A stretch of DNA of 64,000 nucleotides. It comes from Helicobacter sp. 11S02596-1 (GTDB taxonomy: Bacteria; Campylobacterota; Campylobacteria; Campylobacterales; Helicobacteraceae). Within the stretch, counting starts at the first letter, position 1, and every line of letters starts with the position of its first letter. Positions 16,496 through 25,916 of the stretch are shown here, one piece after another. Below the pieces are notes generated by a model. That model was not told the DNA's origin. It was given only the letters and a program-made list of their open reading frames with translations, and searched no databases. Position numbers and translations under genes: made by a program. The stretch is from the NCBI RefSeq assembly GCF_002272825.1, contig NZ_MLAM01000002.1, forward strand, positions 62,001 through 126,000, written 5' to 3'.

Positions 16496-16924
16496 ATGCT
16501 AGAAATCAGCAACCAAACCCAAGACATTTTTGATGGCGAACTTTTTAATCAAATCGCCCATCATCTAAGCCCCAAAGACATCGAGCTTGTGCTTGCAGGT
16601 GATGAGGAGGTTTTGGAGCTAAACAAAACATTTCGTGCGAAAAATAAAACCACCGATGTGCTAAGCTTCCCATTTTCGGATATGGGGATTGTTGGGGTGG
16701 ATTTGCCATTAGGCAGTGTGGTGATTAATGTCGATATGGCAAAAAGGATGGCAAAAAAACTCGGGCATTGCGTGGAGTTTGAGATTGCTTTGTTGCTTAT
16801 CCACGGGATTTTGCACCTTTTGGGTTATGATCACGAAAACGACACGGGCGAACATCGCGATAAAGAAGAAGCGCTGATAGCTTATTTTGGATTACCCCCG
16901 AGTTTGATTGTTAGAAATCAATAA
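16496..16924 (+). CDS. ybeY: Endoribonuclease YbeY
   Basis: 142 residues. YbeY is a zinc-dependent RNase for 16S rRNA 3' maturation and ribosome quality control. The zinc motif H-x3-H-x5-H is seen in HGILHLLGYDHENDTGEH near residues 101-118, and the preceding domain has LNKTFRAKNKTTDVLSFPF typical of the family. It is divergent from speA and 130 bases upstream of cysK. Confidence 0.93.
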   Translation: MLEISNQTQDIFDGELFNQIAHHLSPKDIELVLAGDEEVLELNKTFRAKNKTTDVLSFPFSDMGIVGVDLPLGSVVINVDMAKRMAKKLGHCVEFEIALLLIHGILHLLGYDHENDTGEHRDKEEALIAYFGLPPSLIVRNQ

Positions 16925-17054
16925 TGCCGATTGTTTTCTGGAATGGTTAGGCATTGCTTAATATTGATTTATTATAGTTTTAGATAAAATTATTAATAGA
17001 ATTGAGAAATAATTTTATCCTTAGTGTGGAAAAGATTTAAGAGTGAGGTAAAAA

Positions 17055-17975
17055 ATGAAAACGGCACGATCGGTATTGGATATGATTGGCAATACGCCAC
17101 TTTTGGAATTGCGAAAAATTTCTGCGAAATATGGGGCGAATATCTTTGGGAAATGCGAGTTTATCAATCCCAACAGCTCGGTAAAAGACAGGATTGCTTG
17201 GTATATGATTAAAAATGCTTTGGAAGAAAAACGCATCAGCCTTAGCACCGTTTTGATCGAACCTACAAGCGGGAATACAGGCATTGGTATGGCTTCTGTA
17301 TGTGCGTCTTTGGGGATAAAGCTGGTATTGACAATGCCCGCTTCAATGAGCGTGGAACGCCGTAAATTGATGGCAATGCTAGGTGCGCATATTGAGCTTA
17401 CCGATCCGGCAAAAGGGATGAGCGGGGCTGCGCAAAGGGCATTTGAGCTTGCTGATGAGATTGAGGATTCATTTATTTTGCAGCAGTTTCAAAATCCTGA
17501 CAATCTCAAAGCCCATCGGGAGACCACAGCAAAAGAAATCATCGAGGCGTTAGATGGCGAGATTGATGTTTTTGTTGCGGGTGTTGGGACGGGTGGGACA
17601 CTCACCGGCGTGGGTGAAGTGCTCAAGGAACGAAATCCTAATGCCAAGCTGTTTGCCTTAGAGCCGACCCTCTCGCCTGTGCTTTCTGGTGGCAAGCCCG
17701 GAGCGCACAAGATTCAGGGCATTGGTGCGGGTTTTGTCCCAAAAATCCTCAATACAAGCCTTTATGAGGAGGTTTTGCAGGTGGAGACTCAAGACGCTTA
17801 TGCCTTTGTTTCTGAAGCAGCAAAATCTGAAGGTATCTTGATAGGGATTTCTTCAGGAGCAAACCTATGGGCAGCCACGCAACTTGCTAAGAGATTCCCG
17901 GGTAAAAATATCGTTACAATGCTGTGTGATACTGCGGAGCGGTATCTTAGCACGGAGCTATTTGCCGAAGAATAG
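17055..17975 (+). CDS. cysK: Cysteine synthase A (O-acetylserine sulfhydrylase)
   Basis: 306 residues. CysK makes cysteine from O-acetylserine and sulfide. The PLP lysine is in NPNSSVKDRIAW, the substrate loop TSGNTGIGMAS and the PLP phosphate motif GVGTGGTLTGVG are intact, and ISSGAN is present near the C-terminus. The final residues do not show the classic CysE-binding Ile in an obvious position. With cysE nearby, the two steps of cysteine synthesis are both encoded here. Confidence 0.93.
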   Translation: MKTARSVLDMIGNTPLLELRKISAKYGANIFGKCEFINPNSSVKDRIAWYMIKNALEEKRISLSTVLIEPTSGNTGIGMASVCASLGIKLVLTMPASMSVERRKLMAMLGAHIELTDPAKGMSGAAQRAFELADEIEDSFILQQFQNPDNLKAHRETTAKEIIEALDGEIDVFVAGVGTGGTLTGVGEVLKERNPNAKLFALEPTLSPVLSGGKPGAHKIQGIGAGFVPKILNTSLYEEVLQVETQDAYAFVSEAAKSEGILIGISSGANLWAATQLAKRFPGKNIVTMLCDTAERYLSTELFAEE

Positions 17976-17989
17976 CCCGGGCTTGATAG

Positions 17990-18350
17990 AAAAATTTACC
18001 CGCTAGCTCCCTGAATGGATACGATGACAAAGCGTAGCTGGATTTGGCTTGATAGCAATTCCAGACTTCAAACCTATGAAACTTATCTCGAACGCACAAG
18101 CTCCGCTTGGCTGACGAGATGATTACTTTAGGAGCGAACACGGGTTTTACCCGTGCAAGCGGTCTTCAGATTCAGTTTAAAGAACTGAATTGAGTAAAAA
18201 CCTATAAAACTGGGTTGATAACGAAGTGCAACGCACGCCGTTATAACCCTATTCTTTAGGAGCGAAGCAAGATTTCACATCTTGCGGAGTGGTCTTTAGA
18301 TTCAGTTTTTCAAACTGAATCGAGTAAAACATAATGAAAACCAAGTAAAA
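17990..18350 (-). repeat. Two tandem three-hairpin repeat units (reverse orientation)
   Basis: Unit one (about 18070-18195) has a large ATCTCG...CGAGAT hairpin with inner AAGC-tcc-GCTT, a CACGGGTTTTACCCGTG hairpin, GGTCTTCAG and ATTCAG...CTGAAT. Unit two (about 18195-18345) has GGGTTGATAACG...CGTTATAACCC, then GCAAGATTTCACATCTTGC, GGTCTTTAG and ATTCAG...CTGAAT. The module ATACGATGACAAAGCGTAG precedes them. They fill the convergent cysK junction; no gene is seen to 18385. Confidence 0.7.
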
Positions 18351-18385
18351 ACAACACAAATCAAGGCAATAATATTCTAGTAATT

Positions 18386-18484
18386 TTACTTATGGTCTTT
18401 TGATAAATCAAACCCGATATAAGCAATCAACCCAAAAACCATCACCAGCATAATTATAAAAATGATTGCATTCAATACCATCAT
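18386..18484 (-). CDS. Tiny single-pass membrane protein (32 residues)
   Basis: A 32-codon ORF starting ATGATGGTA and encoding MMVLNAIIFIIMLVMVFGLI followed by AYIGFDLSKDHK: one membrane helix and a short charged tail. Its ATG overlaps the stop of the upstream membrane protein (ATGA at 18481-18484), the usual sign of translational coupling. That arrangement is the main reason to call it real. Function unknown; it could be a subunit-like partner of the 73-residue protein. Confidence 0.5.
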   Translation of the reverse strand: MMVLNAIIFIIMLVMVFGLIAYIGFDLSKDHK

Positions 18485-18702
18485 AAACCCCCTAGACTTT
18501 TGATTTTGTTGATTATCGACCTATGAAAATAAATAACGATAAGCGTTAAAGCAACCATAGCACTAACAATAATGATTATCTTAAAAATGCTTAACCTATC
18601 AAAATTTACAAAAAAATAACTTACCATACCAAATAAAGCCACAATAAAAATACTGATAAATGTCCTAAGATATGCGATTTCTTCTTTTATCTGCGCTTCC
18701 AA
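18481..18702 (-). CDS. Small two-helix membrane protein
   Basis: 73 residues: MEAQIKEEIAYLRTF, then two hydrophobic segments (about 15-32 and 39-59) and a basic tail HRSIINKIKSLGGL. Start is TTG with AAAGGAG five bases upstream, a strong ribosome site that argues for a real gene. It overlaps the 32-residue ORF downstream. I do not recognise the family. Both genes sit between two repeat arrays. Confidence 0.6.
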   Translation of the reverse strand: MEAQIKEEIAYLRTFISIFIVALFGMVSYFFVNFDRLSIFKIIIIVSAMVALTLIVIYFHRSIINKIKSLGGL

Positions 18703-18785
18703 CAGAACTCCTTTTTCATTCTGGAACGGATTATACCACAGCTAAATCGCTCTTTTTTTATGCTATTTTTATATCATCATTGCCA

Positions 18786-19035
18786 GGAAAAAACCTTAGA
18801 AATTTATCTCGAACGCACAGCCTCTGGTTTTGACCCACCCATCCAAGTGTGAGATGATTACTTTAGGAGGAGGAGCGTTAAAAAAGCCAACTGCTTGGCT
18901 TTGGTAGCTCCGCACGGCGATGCGTTTATGCGACCTTAAGGAGCATAGCATACGACAAAAGCGGGTTTTACTGCCCGCAGTGGTTTTCAGGTTTGTTTTA
19001 ACAAACCGAGTAAAACATAATGTTTTAAAACCGCA
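18786..19035 (-). repeat. Three-hairpin repeat unit with expanded middle
   Basis: CCTTAGAAATTTATCTCG opens the unit; an imperfect ATCTCG...GAGAT hairpin and CTTTAGGAGGAGGAGCG follow. An expanded middle carries AAAGCC...GGCTTT and other small hairpins, close to the expanded unit at about 13398 in reverse. GCGGGTTTTACTGCCCGC, GGTTTTCAG and GTTTGTTTTAACAAACCGAG end it. Confidence 0.65.
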
Positions 19036-19088
19036 TTGTTTATTTTTTCATAGCCTTACCGCTAATTATTGTTTCTTATACTAGCTAG

Positions 19089-19136
19089 AAGGGGGAATGG
19101 GGGGCTGACTTGCGAAGCGCCCCCCGTTTCCCCCTT
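19089..19136. repeat. Second copy of the G-rich inverted repeat
   Basis: Arms AAGGGGGAATGGGGGGC and GCCCCCCGTTTCCCCCTT (one mismatch region) enclose about 13 bases. Flanking C-runs and the CTTAGTAGGTCAGATGACAGGGCGTAG-like module to about 19190 show that this is the 1965-2067 element turned round. The rest of 19036-19216 shows no gene. Confidence 0.6.
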
Positions 19137-19216
19137 AACCCCGCCTCCCCCTGCACGCCCCCTTAGTAGGTCAGATGACAGGGCGTAGTTGGCTTTGGTT
19201 TGCTAGTGGATAGGAT

Positions 19217-19391
19217 TTAAAAACCTTAGAAACTGGGTTGATGACCAGCGGTAGCTGGGAATAACCCTAAGCTTTAGGAATGGAGCAGAGTTTCACTCTG
19301 CGGAATGGTCTTCAGATTCAGTTTCTAAAAACTGAATCGAGTAAAAAATAGATGAGCCGGTCTTCAGGTTTGCCAAAAAGGCAAACCGAGT
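19217..19391 (-). repeat. Three-hairpin unit followed by a partial unit
   Basis: CCTTAGAAACT, then GGGTTGATGACCAGC with GCTGGGAATAACCC, CTTTAGGAAT, GCAGAGTTTCACTCTGC, GGTCTTCAG and ATTCAGTTTCTAAAAACTGAAT form a complete unit to about 19350. A partial unit with GTTTGCCAAAAAGGCAAAC and CGAG ends at the stop codon of the WecA-like gene. Confidence 0.7.
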
Positions 19392-20420
19392 TTATTTAAT
19401 AGAAGCACTCAAAACAAAATAAATCCCGCTATACACCACCACAAAAACACCACAAAGCCCGATAAGCACCCACGCTTCGTGCATAAAAACCACTGCAAGC
19501 ACCATAAAAGGGAGATTCAAAAGCCATATCAAAACGGCGGTGAGCGGGTTGTCTTGAACCTTTTGATAGATAAGCGTATGGAGGTGCTTGCCATCAGGTT
19601 GCATTGCAGATTGTTTTTGAAGCCTCCTGCGAATGATAGAAAATACCACCTCCCACACAGGATAAATCATCACCAAAAGCCCAAACCAAGCCGAAATTCC
19701 CCTATCGCTTTGTGAGAGGATTGCGAGCAAAATCGCTAGGATGAATCCAAGCATATACGCCCCGCCATCGCCCAAGAATATCTTGCCTTTGGGAAAATTT
19801 AGTGCCAAAAAACCCAATGTCGCCCCAAGCCCGACGACACAAACCCACAAAACAAACATATCGCCCGCTCCCGCAATGCCAATAGCGACAAACGCCATCG
19901 CACAAATCCCCCCAGCCAAGCCGTTGAAGCCATCGATGATATTGATGGCATTACAAACCCCTACAATCCCAAAAAGACTAAAAGCAACCCCCACCCCATA
20001 GGGCAAAATAACGACAGGGGAAAGGTCGGTGATAACCACGCCCATCCCAAACACGCCTACGCCCACGCCTACTAGCTGGATAAAAAGCCGGGCTTTGGGG
20101 CTAAGCGAGGCAGAAAAATCCTCCATCAAACCGCTAAAAAAAATAATCGCTAGCCCAGCAAGAAAATAGAGGCTTGCGGGCGTGTGCTCCAATCCTGCTA
20201 AGCCCACCAAAACGAAACTCAAAAATATGCCAATACCCCCTGATCGTGGTGTGGGGGCGAAATGGAATCTTTGGGGCTTGGCACTATCGGCGGTGTCGAT
20301 AAAAATGCGGAATTTTTTTGATAGAAAAATCACTATCAAAGAACTCACAAGCGAAATCAAAAATCCCGCCACGCCTATTTGTGCTAGTATTTCTAAGCTG
20401 GTATGTTTTGGAAATTCCAT
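19392..20420 (-). CDS. WecA/MraY-family polyprenyl-phosphate GlcNAc-1-phosphate transferase
   Basis: 342 residues with about ten membrane helices. The family moves a sugar-1-phosphate onto undecaprenyl phosphate to begin O-antigen or other glycan synthesis at the inner membrane. Seen motifs: PRSGGIGIF in the first loop, NAINIIDGFNGLAGG with the DGxNGL core, FLGDGGAYMLGF and PDGKHLHTLIY (the His-rich loop). These fit WecA and related transferases better than MraY. H. pylori has a WecA near pdxJ-pdxA. In this window the gene is about 39 kb from pdxJ. Confidence 0.83.
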   Translation of the reverse strand: MEFPKHTSLEILAQIGVAGFLISLVSSLIVIFLSKKFRIFIDTADSAKPQRFHFAPTPRSGGIGIFLSFVLVGLAGLEHTPASLYFLAGLAIIFFSGLMEDFSASLSPKARLFIQLVGVGVGVFGMGVVITDLSPVVILPYGVGVAFSLFGIVGVCNAINIIDGFNGLAGGICAMAFVAIGIAGAGDMFVLWVCVVGLGATLGFLALNFPKGKIFLGDGGAYMLGFILAILLAILSQSDRGISAWFGLLVMIYPVWEVVFSIIRRRLQKQSAMQPDGKHLHTLIYQKVQDNPLTAVLIWLLNLPFMVLAVVFMHEAWVLIGLCGVFVVVYSGIYFVLSASIK

Positions 20421-20437
20421 CGATTGCCTTTTGTCAT

Positions 20438-20795
20438 TTTTTTATTCGATTCACGTTGTGAATCTGGAGACCGCTTTTTGGAGGCAAAGCCCCCAAACGC
20501 TCCTAAAGTAACCATTTCATACCCAAGCGTTGCTTGGGTATTGGAAATAAGTTTCTAAGGTTTTTATTATACAAACTCGGTTTGACAAATCAAACCTGAA
20601 GACCATTCCGCAGAGTGAAACTCTGCTCCATTCCTAAAGTTATTGGGTTATTCCGTGCTTTGCACGTCATCAACCCAGTTTCATAGGTTTTTACTCAATT
20701 CAGTTCTTTAAACTGAATCTGAAGACCGCTTTTTGGAGGCAAAGCTTCTTGGAATGGTCTTAGGATTTGCCCTGCAAATTCTAACCTTTATAGAT
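20438..20795 (+). repeat. Two full and one partial three-hairpin repeat units in tandem
   Basis: Unit one (20438-20564): ATTCACGTTGTGAAT, CTGGAGACCGC, a GCTTTTTGGAGGCAAAGC hairpin, CTCCTAAAG, ATACCCAAGC...GCTTGGGTAT, TTTCTAAGG. Unit two (20565-20690): GTTTGACAAATCAAAC, CTGAAGACC, GCAGAGTGAAACTCTGC, TTCCTAAAG, GGGTT...AACCC, TTTCATAGG. Unit three is cut after its second hairpin. The gap from 20421 to 20849 has no gene; it separates two leftward genes. Confidence 0.7.
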
Positions 20796-20849
20796 TGCTT
20801 TCCAAAAGCCCCAAAAACCAGCCTCCAAAATCAGTCTCAAAAAATAAGC

Positions 20850-21515
20850 TTACGGGCGCAGTGAAAGCACATCAGCAATCCTCAGAGGCACAAATCCAAT
20901 ATTCTCCGCACTAACATTGAGACAAAAAGGGTTTTTGGTGTTTTTGGAATGCGTATGCCCGTGGATATTGAGCGAGCAATCACACATCTTGTATAAATCA
21001 TCAAGCACATCCCGTGTAAAGGCATAGCGATCGTTTTTCTTTCTATCCATCACGGGAAAATGGCTAAACATTATCCGTTCGGTAGCCAAATCAATAACAA
21101 TCGCATTGAGTAATTCATCTTTTAGAGCGTCTTTGCCCCATTTGGTTGCTAGTTTTTTAAGGATTTTTTTCTTATTTTCTATCTTGAGCTTGATTTTTTT
21201 GCAAATACTCCAATCATCAAAATCCTCTAAGCGGGTATATTTTTTCAAGTCATTATTCCCTACCAGTAGGCGTTTGTTGCCCGAAAGCTCCAAAAGGTAT
21301 CGCCAACCATCTTTGAAATACAAATCCCCTAAATGCAAGATATTGTCATTTTTGCCCACGACGGCATTCCACGATGAGACACTATAAGTATCAAAATCCT
21401 TGAATCCATTTTGCTTGGCAACTTGGTGGCGTAAGGGCTCTTTTTTCAAGACAGCTTTATGCCCAAAATGCGTATCTGAGATGACAAAGGTATCCAAATT
21501 GAGGTGAAACTTCAT
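20850..21515 (-). CDS. Calcineurin-like metallophosphoesterase
   Basis: 221 residues. The di-metal phosphoesterase motifs are all visible: VISDTHFGH near residues 11-19, HLGDLYF, LLVGNND, FSHFPV and NIHGHTHS. The arrangement is that of small cytosolic YfcE-like or phage-type phosphoesterases; the substrate cannot be read from sequence. A lysine-rich helical insert (KIKLKIENKKKILKKLA) follows GNND. It stands alone after a repeat array and before the ABC transporter gene. Confidence 0.8.
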   Translation of the reverse strand: MKFHLNLDTFVISDTHFGHKAVLKKEPLRHQVAKQNGFKDFDTYSVSSWNAVVGKNDNILHLGDLYFKDGWRYLLELSGNKRLLVGNNDLKKYTRLEDFDDWSICKKIKLKIENKKKILKKLATKWGKDALKDELLNAIVIDLATERIMFSHFPVMDRKKNDRYAFTRDVLDDLYKMCDCSLNIHGHTHSKNTKNPFCLNVSAENIGFVPLRIADVLSLRP

Positions 21516-21647
21516 TATTTTTTGTCTTTAAAATAAAATTTTCGCATTTTAATAGGTTTTTCTTGAATCCCACCTAAACAAATTCCCATCCACCAGCACC
21601 CAAGCGCTTTTAAAAATATTCAAAAACTTGAAAAATGCCAAGAAACG

Positions 21648-23294
21648 TTAAGAAACCCGCACGATCTTGCCATCTTCAAAATGATAAACCTTATCGGCAA
21701 GCTCGATAGTGCTGGGGCGATGGGCAATCAAAATGATGATTTTATCCTCCCTGATAGTAGCGATCGTATTTTTGATGGCTTCTTCTGTTTTGGCATCAAG
21801 GGCTGAAGTTGCCTCATCAAGAATCAAAACCTCAGGATTTTTGTAAATCGCCCGAGCAATCGCAATCCTTTGGCGTTGCCCGCCACTAAGATTTGCCCCA
21901 AACTCATCTAATATCGTATCAATGCCATCAGGAAGCGAGGATACAAAATCCCACGCTTGGGCTTTTTTGAGACTAGTGATGACCTTTTCTTCATCGATTT
22001 GTTTGCCATAAGCGACATTAGCAGCGATACTATCATTGAATATAAAAATCCTCTGCGTTACGATAGCGACATTATCACGCACGCTTTCTTGGGTATAATC
22101 GCCCAGCTCAACGCCATTGATACAGATCTTCCCCCCGCTAGGCTCATAAAGACGCAACATCAAATTCACTAGCGAGCTTTTCCCACTCCCGCTTTTTCCC
22201 ACAAATGCCACGATTTGATTTTTGAAAATCTCCAAACTCACGCCATTTAAAGCCGGTGTGCCACTATAATGCAAAGAAACATTTTCAATAGCAATGGACT
22301 GGACAGGAGGCTTGAGGTGTTTGTTGCCATCATTAATACTGGGCTTTTTATCTAAGATTTCAAATATCCTATCCCCAGCCACCAATGCTTCTTGCCACGC
22401 AGAAGCGATACCTACCAAACGCTTGATGGGTGTGTAGAGCATAAAAAGTGCGGTGATAAATGAAAAAAATGCTCCCGCTGTCATTCTGCCTGCAATCACC
22501 TCGCTCCCGCCGAGATAAATCACAAATGCGATGGCAATCGAACCCAAAAACTCCATCAAAGGTGAAGATAATTGCCCAATTATCGTGCCTTTCAGCCCTA
22601 ATCTAAAAAATTTGTAATTTTCTTCATTGAAATTTTTATTTTCCAATTTTTCGCCATTGCTCGCCTTGATGATTTCGATATTGTTAAATATCTCAGAAAG
22701 TTTTGCGGTAATATCAGAATTTTTTTCCTGATTGAGACGGGATATTTTTTTGATTTTTTTGATAATCCGAGAAAGCGGGTAGATCGCCAATGGCATAATC
22801 ACAAGACCGACGACTGCGAGCTTGGGGCTTTGATAAATCACCACACCAATGAGGCAAATAACCGTGAGTAGCTCACGCACAAATTCAGCCAGATAGTTTG
22901 ACACACTCGCTCGGATCAAGCCAATATCATTCGTTATGCGAGCGATCAGCTCCCCACTGCGCATTTTATTGAAAAATTCCATCTCTAATTTCAAGAGATG
23001 CCCTAACATTTGATCGCGAATCTTTCTGACAATATCCAAACCAATATAACTCATAAAATACGTCTGGATATACATCCCTAAGCTTTTTCCTAGATAGGCA
23101 GCGACAACCAAAAATGGCAATATCACCAGCATTTGCGTGTCTTTTTTGATAAAAATATCATCCAAAACCGGCTTGACCAAATAAGTGCCCCAAGCCGTGC
23201 AAACAGCGGTGAGGATCGTTGCTAAAAACGCAATAAAAAAATAAACATAATAATCTCTAACATAAGGCAAAAATCTTCTCAAAAACCGCTTCAT
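21648..23294 (-). CDS. MsbA-like ABC exporter (permease-ATPase)
   Basis: 548 residues: six N-terminal membrane helices (about 1-310) and a nucleotide-binding domain. Walker A GKSGSGKSS, signature LSGGQRQR, Walker B EVLILDEATSALD and the switch His in IAHRPS are intact. The overall form fits the half-transporters that flip lipid A-core or export drugs; H. pylori has a comparable MsbA. Its start overlaps the end of copP by four bases (23291-23294), so it is cotranslated with copper-handling genes. A lipid role is favoured by family, not context. Confidence 0.8.
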   Translation of the reverse strand: MKRFLRRFLPYVRDYYVYFFIAFLATILTAVCTAWGTYLVKPVLDDIFIKKDTQMLVILPFLVVAAYLGKSLGMYIQTYFMSYIGLDIVRKIRDQMLGHLLKLEMEFFNKMRSGELIARITNDIGLIRASVSNYLAEFVRELLTVICLIGVVIYQSPKLAVVGLVIMPLAIYPLSRIIKKIKKISRLNQEKNSDITAKLSEIFNNIEIIKASNGEKLENKNFNEENYKFFRLGLKGTIIGQLSSPLMEFLGSIAIAFVIYLGGSEVIAGRMTAGAFFSFITALFMLYTPIKRLVGIASAWQEALVAGDRIFEILDKKPSINDGNKHLKPPVQSIAIENVSLHYSGTPALNGVSLEIFKNQIVAFVGKSGSGKSSLVNLMLRLYEPSGGKICINGVELGDYTQESVRDNVAIVTQRIFIFNDSIAANVAYGKQIDEEKVITSLKKAQAWDFVSSLPDGIDTILDEFGANLSGGQRQRIAIARAIYKNPEVLILDEATSALDAKTEEAIKNTIATIREDKIIILIAHRPSTIELADKVYHFEDGKIVRVS

Positions 23295-23494
23295 TGATCG
23301 ACTTCATATCCGGCATCACCGATGGCTTCAATGATGGCTTTTTCACTAGCAGGGGCCTGGAAGCTAACGCTAACGATTTTTTGGTCCAAATCGACATCGA
23401 TATGGCTGACCCCATCAATTTCCCCGATAAATTTTTCTATCTTATCAACACAATGAGAACAACTCATCCCAAGAACACGAAATTCTTTTTGCAT
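23291..23494 (-). CDS. copP: Copper chaperone CopP/CopZ
   Basis: 67 residues forming a single heavy-metal-associated domain. The Cu(I)-binding motif GMSCSHC lies at residues 9-15, and the rest (KIEKFIGEIDGVSHIDVDL) is typical. It lies two bases after copA, as in H. pylori, and would pass Cu(I) to CopA or buffer it. Confidence 0.93.
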   Translation of the reverse strand: MQKEFRVLGMSCSHCVDKIEKFIGEIDGVSHIDVDLDQKIVSVSFQAPASEKAIIEAIGDAGYEVDQ

Positions 23495-23496
23495 TT

Positions 23497-25875
23497 TTAC
23501 TCCTTGAATCTAAAACCTCTTAGCCTTTGGGCATTAAAAACAACGCTAAGGCTACTCAAACTCATCGCCAAAGAAGCGATCATTGGGTTGAGTAAAATGC
23601 CCGCCCCATAGGCAACCCCACAGGCTAAGGGTATGGAAACCACATTATAGCAAAAAGCCCAGAATAGATTTTCTTTGATATTTTTTATCGTTGCACGGCT
23701 CAGAGAAATCGCATTAATGACCGATCGGATATCATCGTTAAATGCGACAATATCACTCGCTTGGATACTCACATCGCTCCCTTTTCCCATCGCTAGGGAA
23801 ATATCAGCCAAAGCCAACGCAGGGGCGTCATTCATCCCATCGCCTACCATCATCACGATTTCGTTTTGATTTTTTAGGGATTGGATTTTTTCGAGCTTGT
23901 CATTGGGCTTAGCGTGTGCGATCGCCTCATCGACTTCAAGCTCATCAGCGATTGTCTGGACATTAGACATTTTATCGCCACTCAAAAGGATGGTTTTTAG
24001 CCCCATCGCCTTGATGGTAGCGATGGTTTTTTTGGTATGGGGTTTGAGGGCGTCTTTGAGGATGATAGCACCCAAAAGCCTGTCTTGGTTTTTTGTATCT
24101 TGAGTTGTCATTTCTGTGGTCCCAGTTTCGCCCACCAAAACAACGATACCATCGGTTTGGGTAATTCTAGCAACCTGATGGGAAACAGCGGGGTTTTCAA
24201 AACAAAAACTTTCTTCATTGCCAAGCTTGATACGTTTTTGCCCGATCGTAGCTGTGATACCATAGCCTGATTTTGCCTCAAAATCTTTGCCAACCTCAGG
24301 CTCGATATGGTGTTCCTTAGCGTATTTGACGATGGATTTGGCGATGATATGCTCGCTACCGAGTTCCACACCACTTGCAAGTGCGATGATGTCTTCTTTG
24401 GTTTTGCTCGTATCAAAAACCACGATCTCATCTAGCACGGGCGCACCAACACTCAAGGTGCCAGTTTTATCAAACACCACCGCAGTAACTTTCTGGGTAT
24501 TTTCTAGTGATTTGGCATTTTTGAAAAATATACCCCCATCAGCTGCCCTACCGCCCCCTACCATAATCGCCATTGGTGTAGCAAGACCCAATGCGCACGG
24601 GCAAGAAATCACCAACACCGAAACAAAAATCTCTAAAGCAAAACCAAAATCCCCAAGTTGCCCCCACCAAAAAATCCCTGCTAATGTTGCAATAATCATC
24701 ACGATAGGCACAAAAATTGCCGAAACCCTATCAGCAATCCTAGCAATGGGTGCTTTGCTCCCTTGAGCATTTTCAATCATCTCAATAATCCTATAAAGCG
24801 TGCTGTCTTTGCTTGATTTTAAAGCCCGCATCAAAAACGCCCTATCGGTGTTGATAGTCCCAGAATACACCGCTTGACCCAAACGCTTCCATACCGGCAA
24901 CGCTTCACCCGTTAGCATTGATTCATCGATATTCGCCTCACCTTGCGTGATGATCCCATCAACAGGGATATGGCTTCCGGGAAGCACCTTGATAATATCC
25001 CCTGCGACAATCGTATCGCTTGGGATTTCTAATACCTCATCCCCTTTTGCGCCATTTCCTTTGGTGGCTTGAATTTTTAAAGCCGTTTGACTCACACAAG
25101 ACACGAGGCGTTTTATCGCATCGTTTGAACGAATTTTTGAACGCTCTTCAATCATCTTGCCGAGCAACACAAAAACAATAATCACACACACGCTCTCAAA
25201 ATAAAACCCATCATAATGCCTAGTGCTAACCCCATCTACCCCGATAAATAGCTTGATAAGCAAATACAGGCTATAAATAAACGCACTGCCGGTGCCGATA
25301 GTGATGAGGGTGTCCATATTGGGATGTCTGCCTATAAGCGTGCCTATACCCCTAAAATAAAAATCACGCCCCATATGCATTACCACCAGCGTAAAAAGCA
25401 ACTGCAAAACCCCATTGGTTTTGGGGTCTTGCAAAATTTCTGGGACCAGATGGGGAAAAAACATCGCAAACATCGATAAATAAAGAACCCCGAGCGTAAA
25501 AACAATCGAGAAAATCACTTTTATTTTGGGGGTCAAAAATGACGATGAAAATGGCAGGAACAAAAATGGCAAAAATCCTTTTTTTGCTTGGGGTGAGTTT
25601 GTAAATCGGGTTTGTAAATCTTGTGGATTCTCTCGATTTTCCCCATTCCATCGATTTTCTGGCAGCAGGCTTGCGGCATAGCCCATCTTGGCAATATGAG
25701 CAAACACATCTTCTAAACTGCCTTGTGTCTCATCATAAGTGATTTTTGCCGTTTTTGAAAGGAGATTTACCTCGATACTACAAACAAATTCCTTTCGCCC
25801 CACTGCCCGCTCAATACCACTAGAACACGCCGCACAGCTCATCCCCTCGATAATAAATCTCTCCGTTTTCATCAT
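23497..25875 (-). CDS. copA: Copper-exporting P-type ATPase
   Basis: 792 residues from the ATG at 25875. CopA exports Cu(I) using ATP. It has one N-terminal metal-binding domain (GMSCAACSS), eight membrane helices, the actuator TGEALPV, the transport motif SCPCALGLATP, the phosphorylation site DKTGTL and MVGDGMNDAPAL. The ATP-site motif reads SEHIIA, not the common SEHP. A TTG at 25908 is in frame, but Helicobacter CopA proteins begin just before the metal-binding domain and a GGGG precedes the double ATG at 25875/25872. It follows leuA. Confidence 0.93.
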   Translation of the reverse strand: MMKTERFIIEGMSCAACSSGIERAVGRKEFVCSIEVNLLSKTAKITYDETQGSLEDVFAHIAKMGYAASLLPENRWNGENRENPQDLQTRFTNSPQAKKGFLPFLFLPFSSSFLTPKIKVIFSIVFTLGVLYLSMFAMFFPHLVPEILQDPKTNGVLQLLFTLVVMHMGRDFYFRGIGTLIGRHPNMDTLITIGTGSAFIYSLYLLIKLFIGVDGVSTRHYDGFYFESVCVIIVFVLLGKMIEERSKIRSNDAIKRLVSCVSQTALKIQATKGNGAKGDEVLEIPSDTIVAGDIIKVLPGSHIPVDGIITQGEANIDESMLTGEALPVWKRLGQAVYSGTINTDRAFLMRALKSSKDSTLYRIIEMIENAQGSKAPIARIADRVSAIFVPIVMIIATLAGIFWWGQLGDFGFALEIFVSVLVISCPCALGLATPMAIMVGGGRAADGGIFFKNAKSLENTQKVTAVVFDKTGTLSVGAPVLDEIVVFDTSKTKEDIIALASGVELGSEHIIAKSIVKYAKEHHIEPEVGKDFEAKSGYGITATIGQKRIKLGNEESFCFENPAVSHQVARITQTDGIVVLVGETGTTEMTTQDTKNQDRLLGAIILKDALKPHTKKTIATIKAMGLKTILLSGDKMSNVQTIADELEVDEAIAHAKPNDKLEKIQSLKNQNEIVMMVGDGMNDAPALALADISLAMGKGSDVSIQASDIVAFNDDIRSVINAISLSRATIKNIKENLFWAFCYNVVSIPLACGVAYGAGILLNPMIASLAMSLSSLSVVFNAQRLRGFRFKE

Positions 25876-25916
25876 CACCCCATTTTTGCTTTTTGGCTTC
25901 ACAGCCAAGATTTAGT

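Noticed and set aside
20850..21515. Metallophosphoesterase as part of a defence island
   Set aside because: It stands alone between a repeat array and an ABC transporter gene; nothing else nearby suggests defence.
21648..23294. ABC exporter as a dedicated copper or toxin exporter
   Set aside because: Its domain build matches lipid A/MsbA-type half-transporters; four-base overlap with copP shows cotranslation but not substrate.
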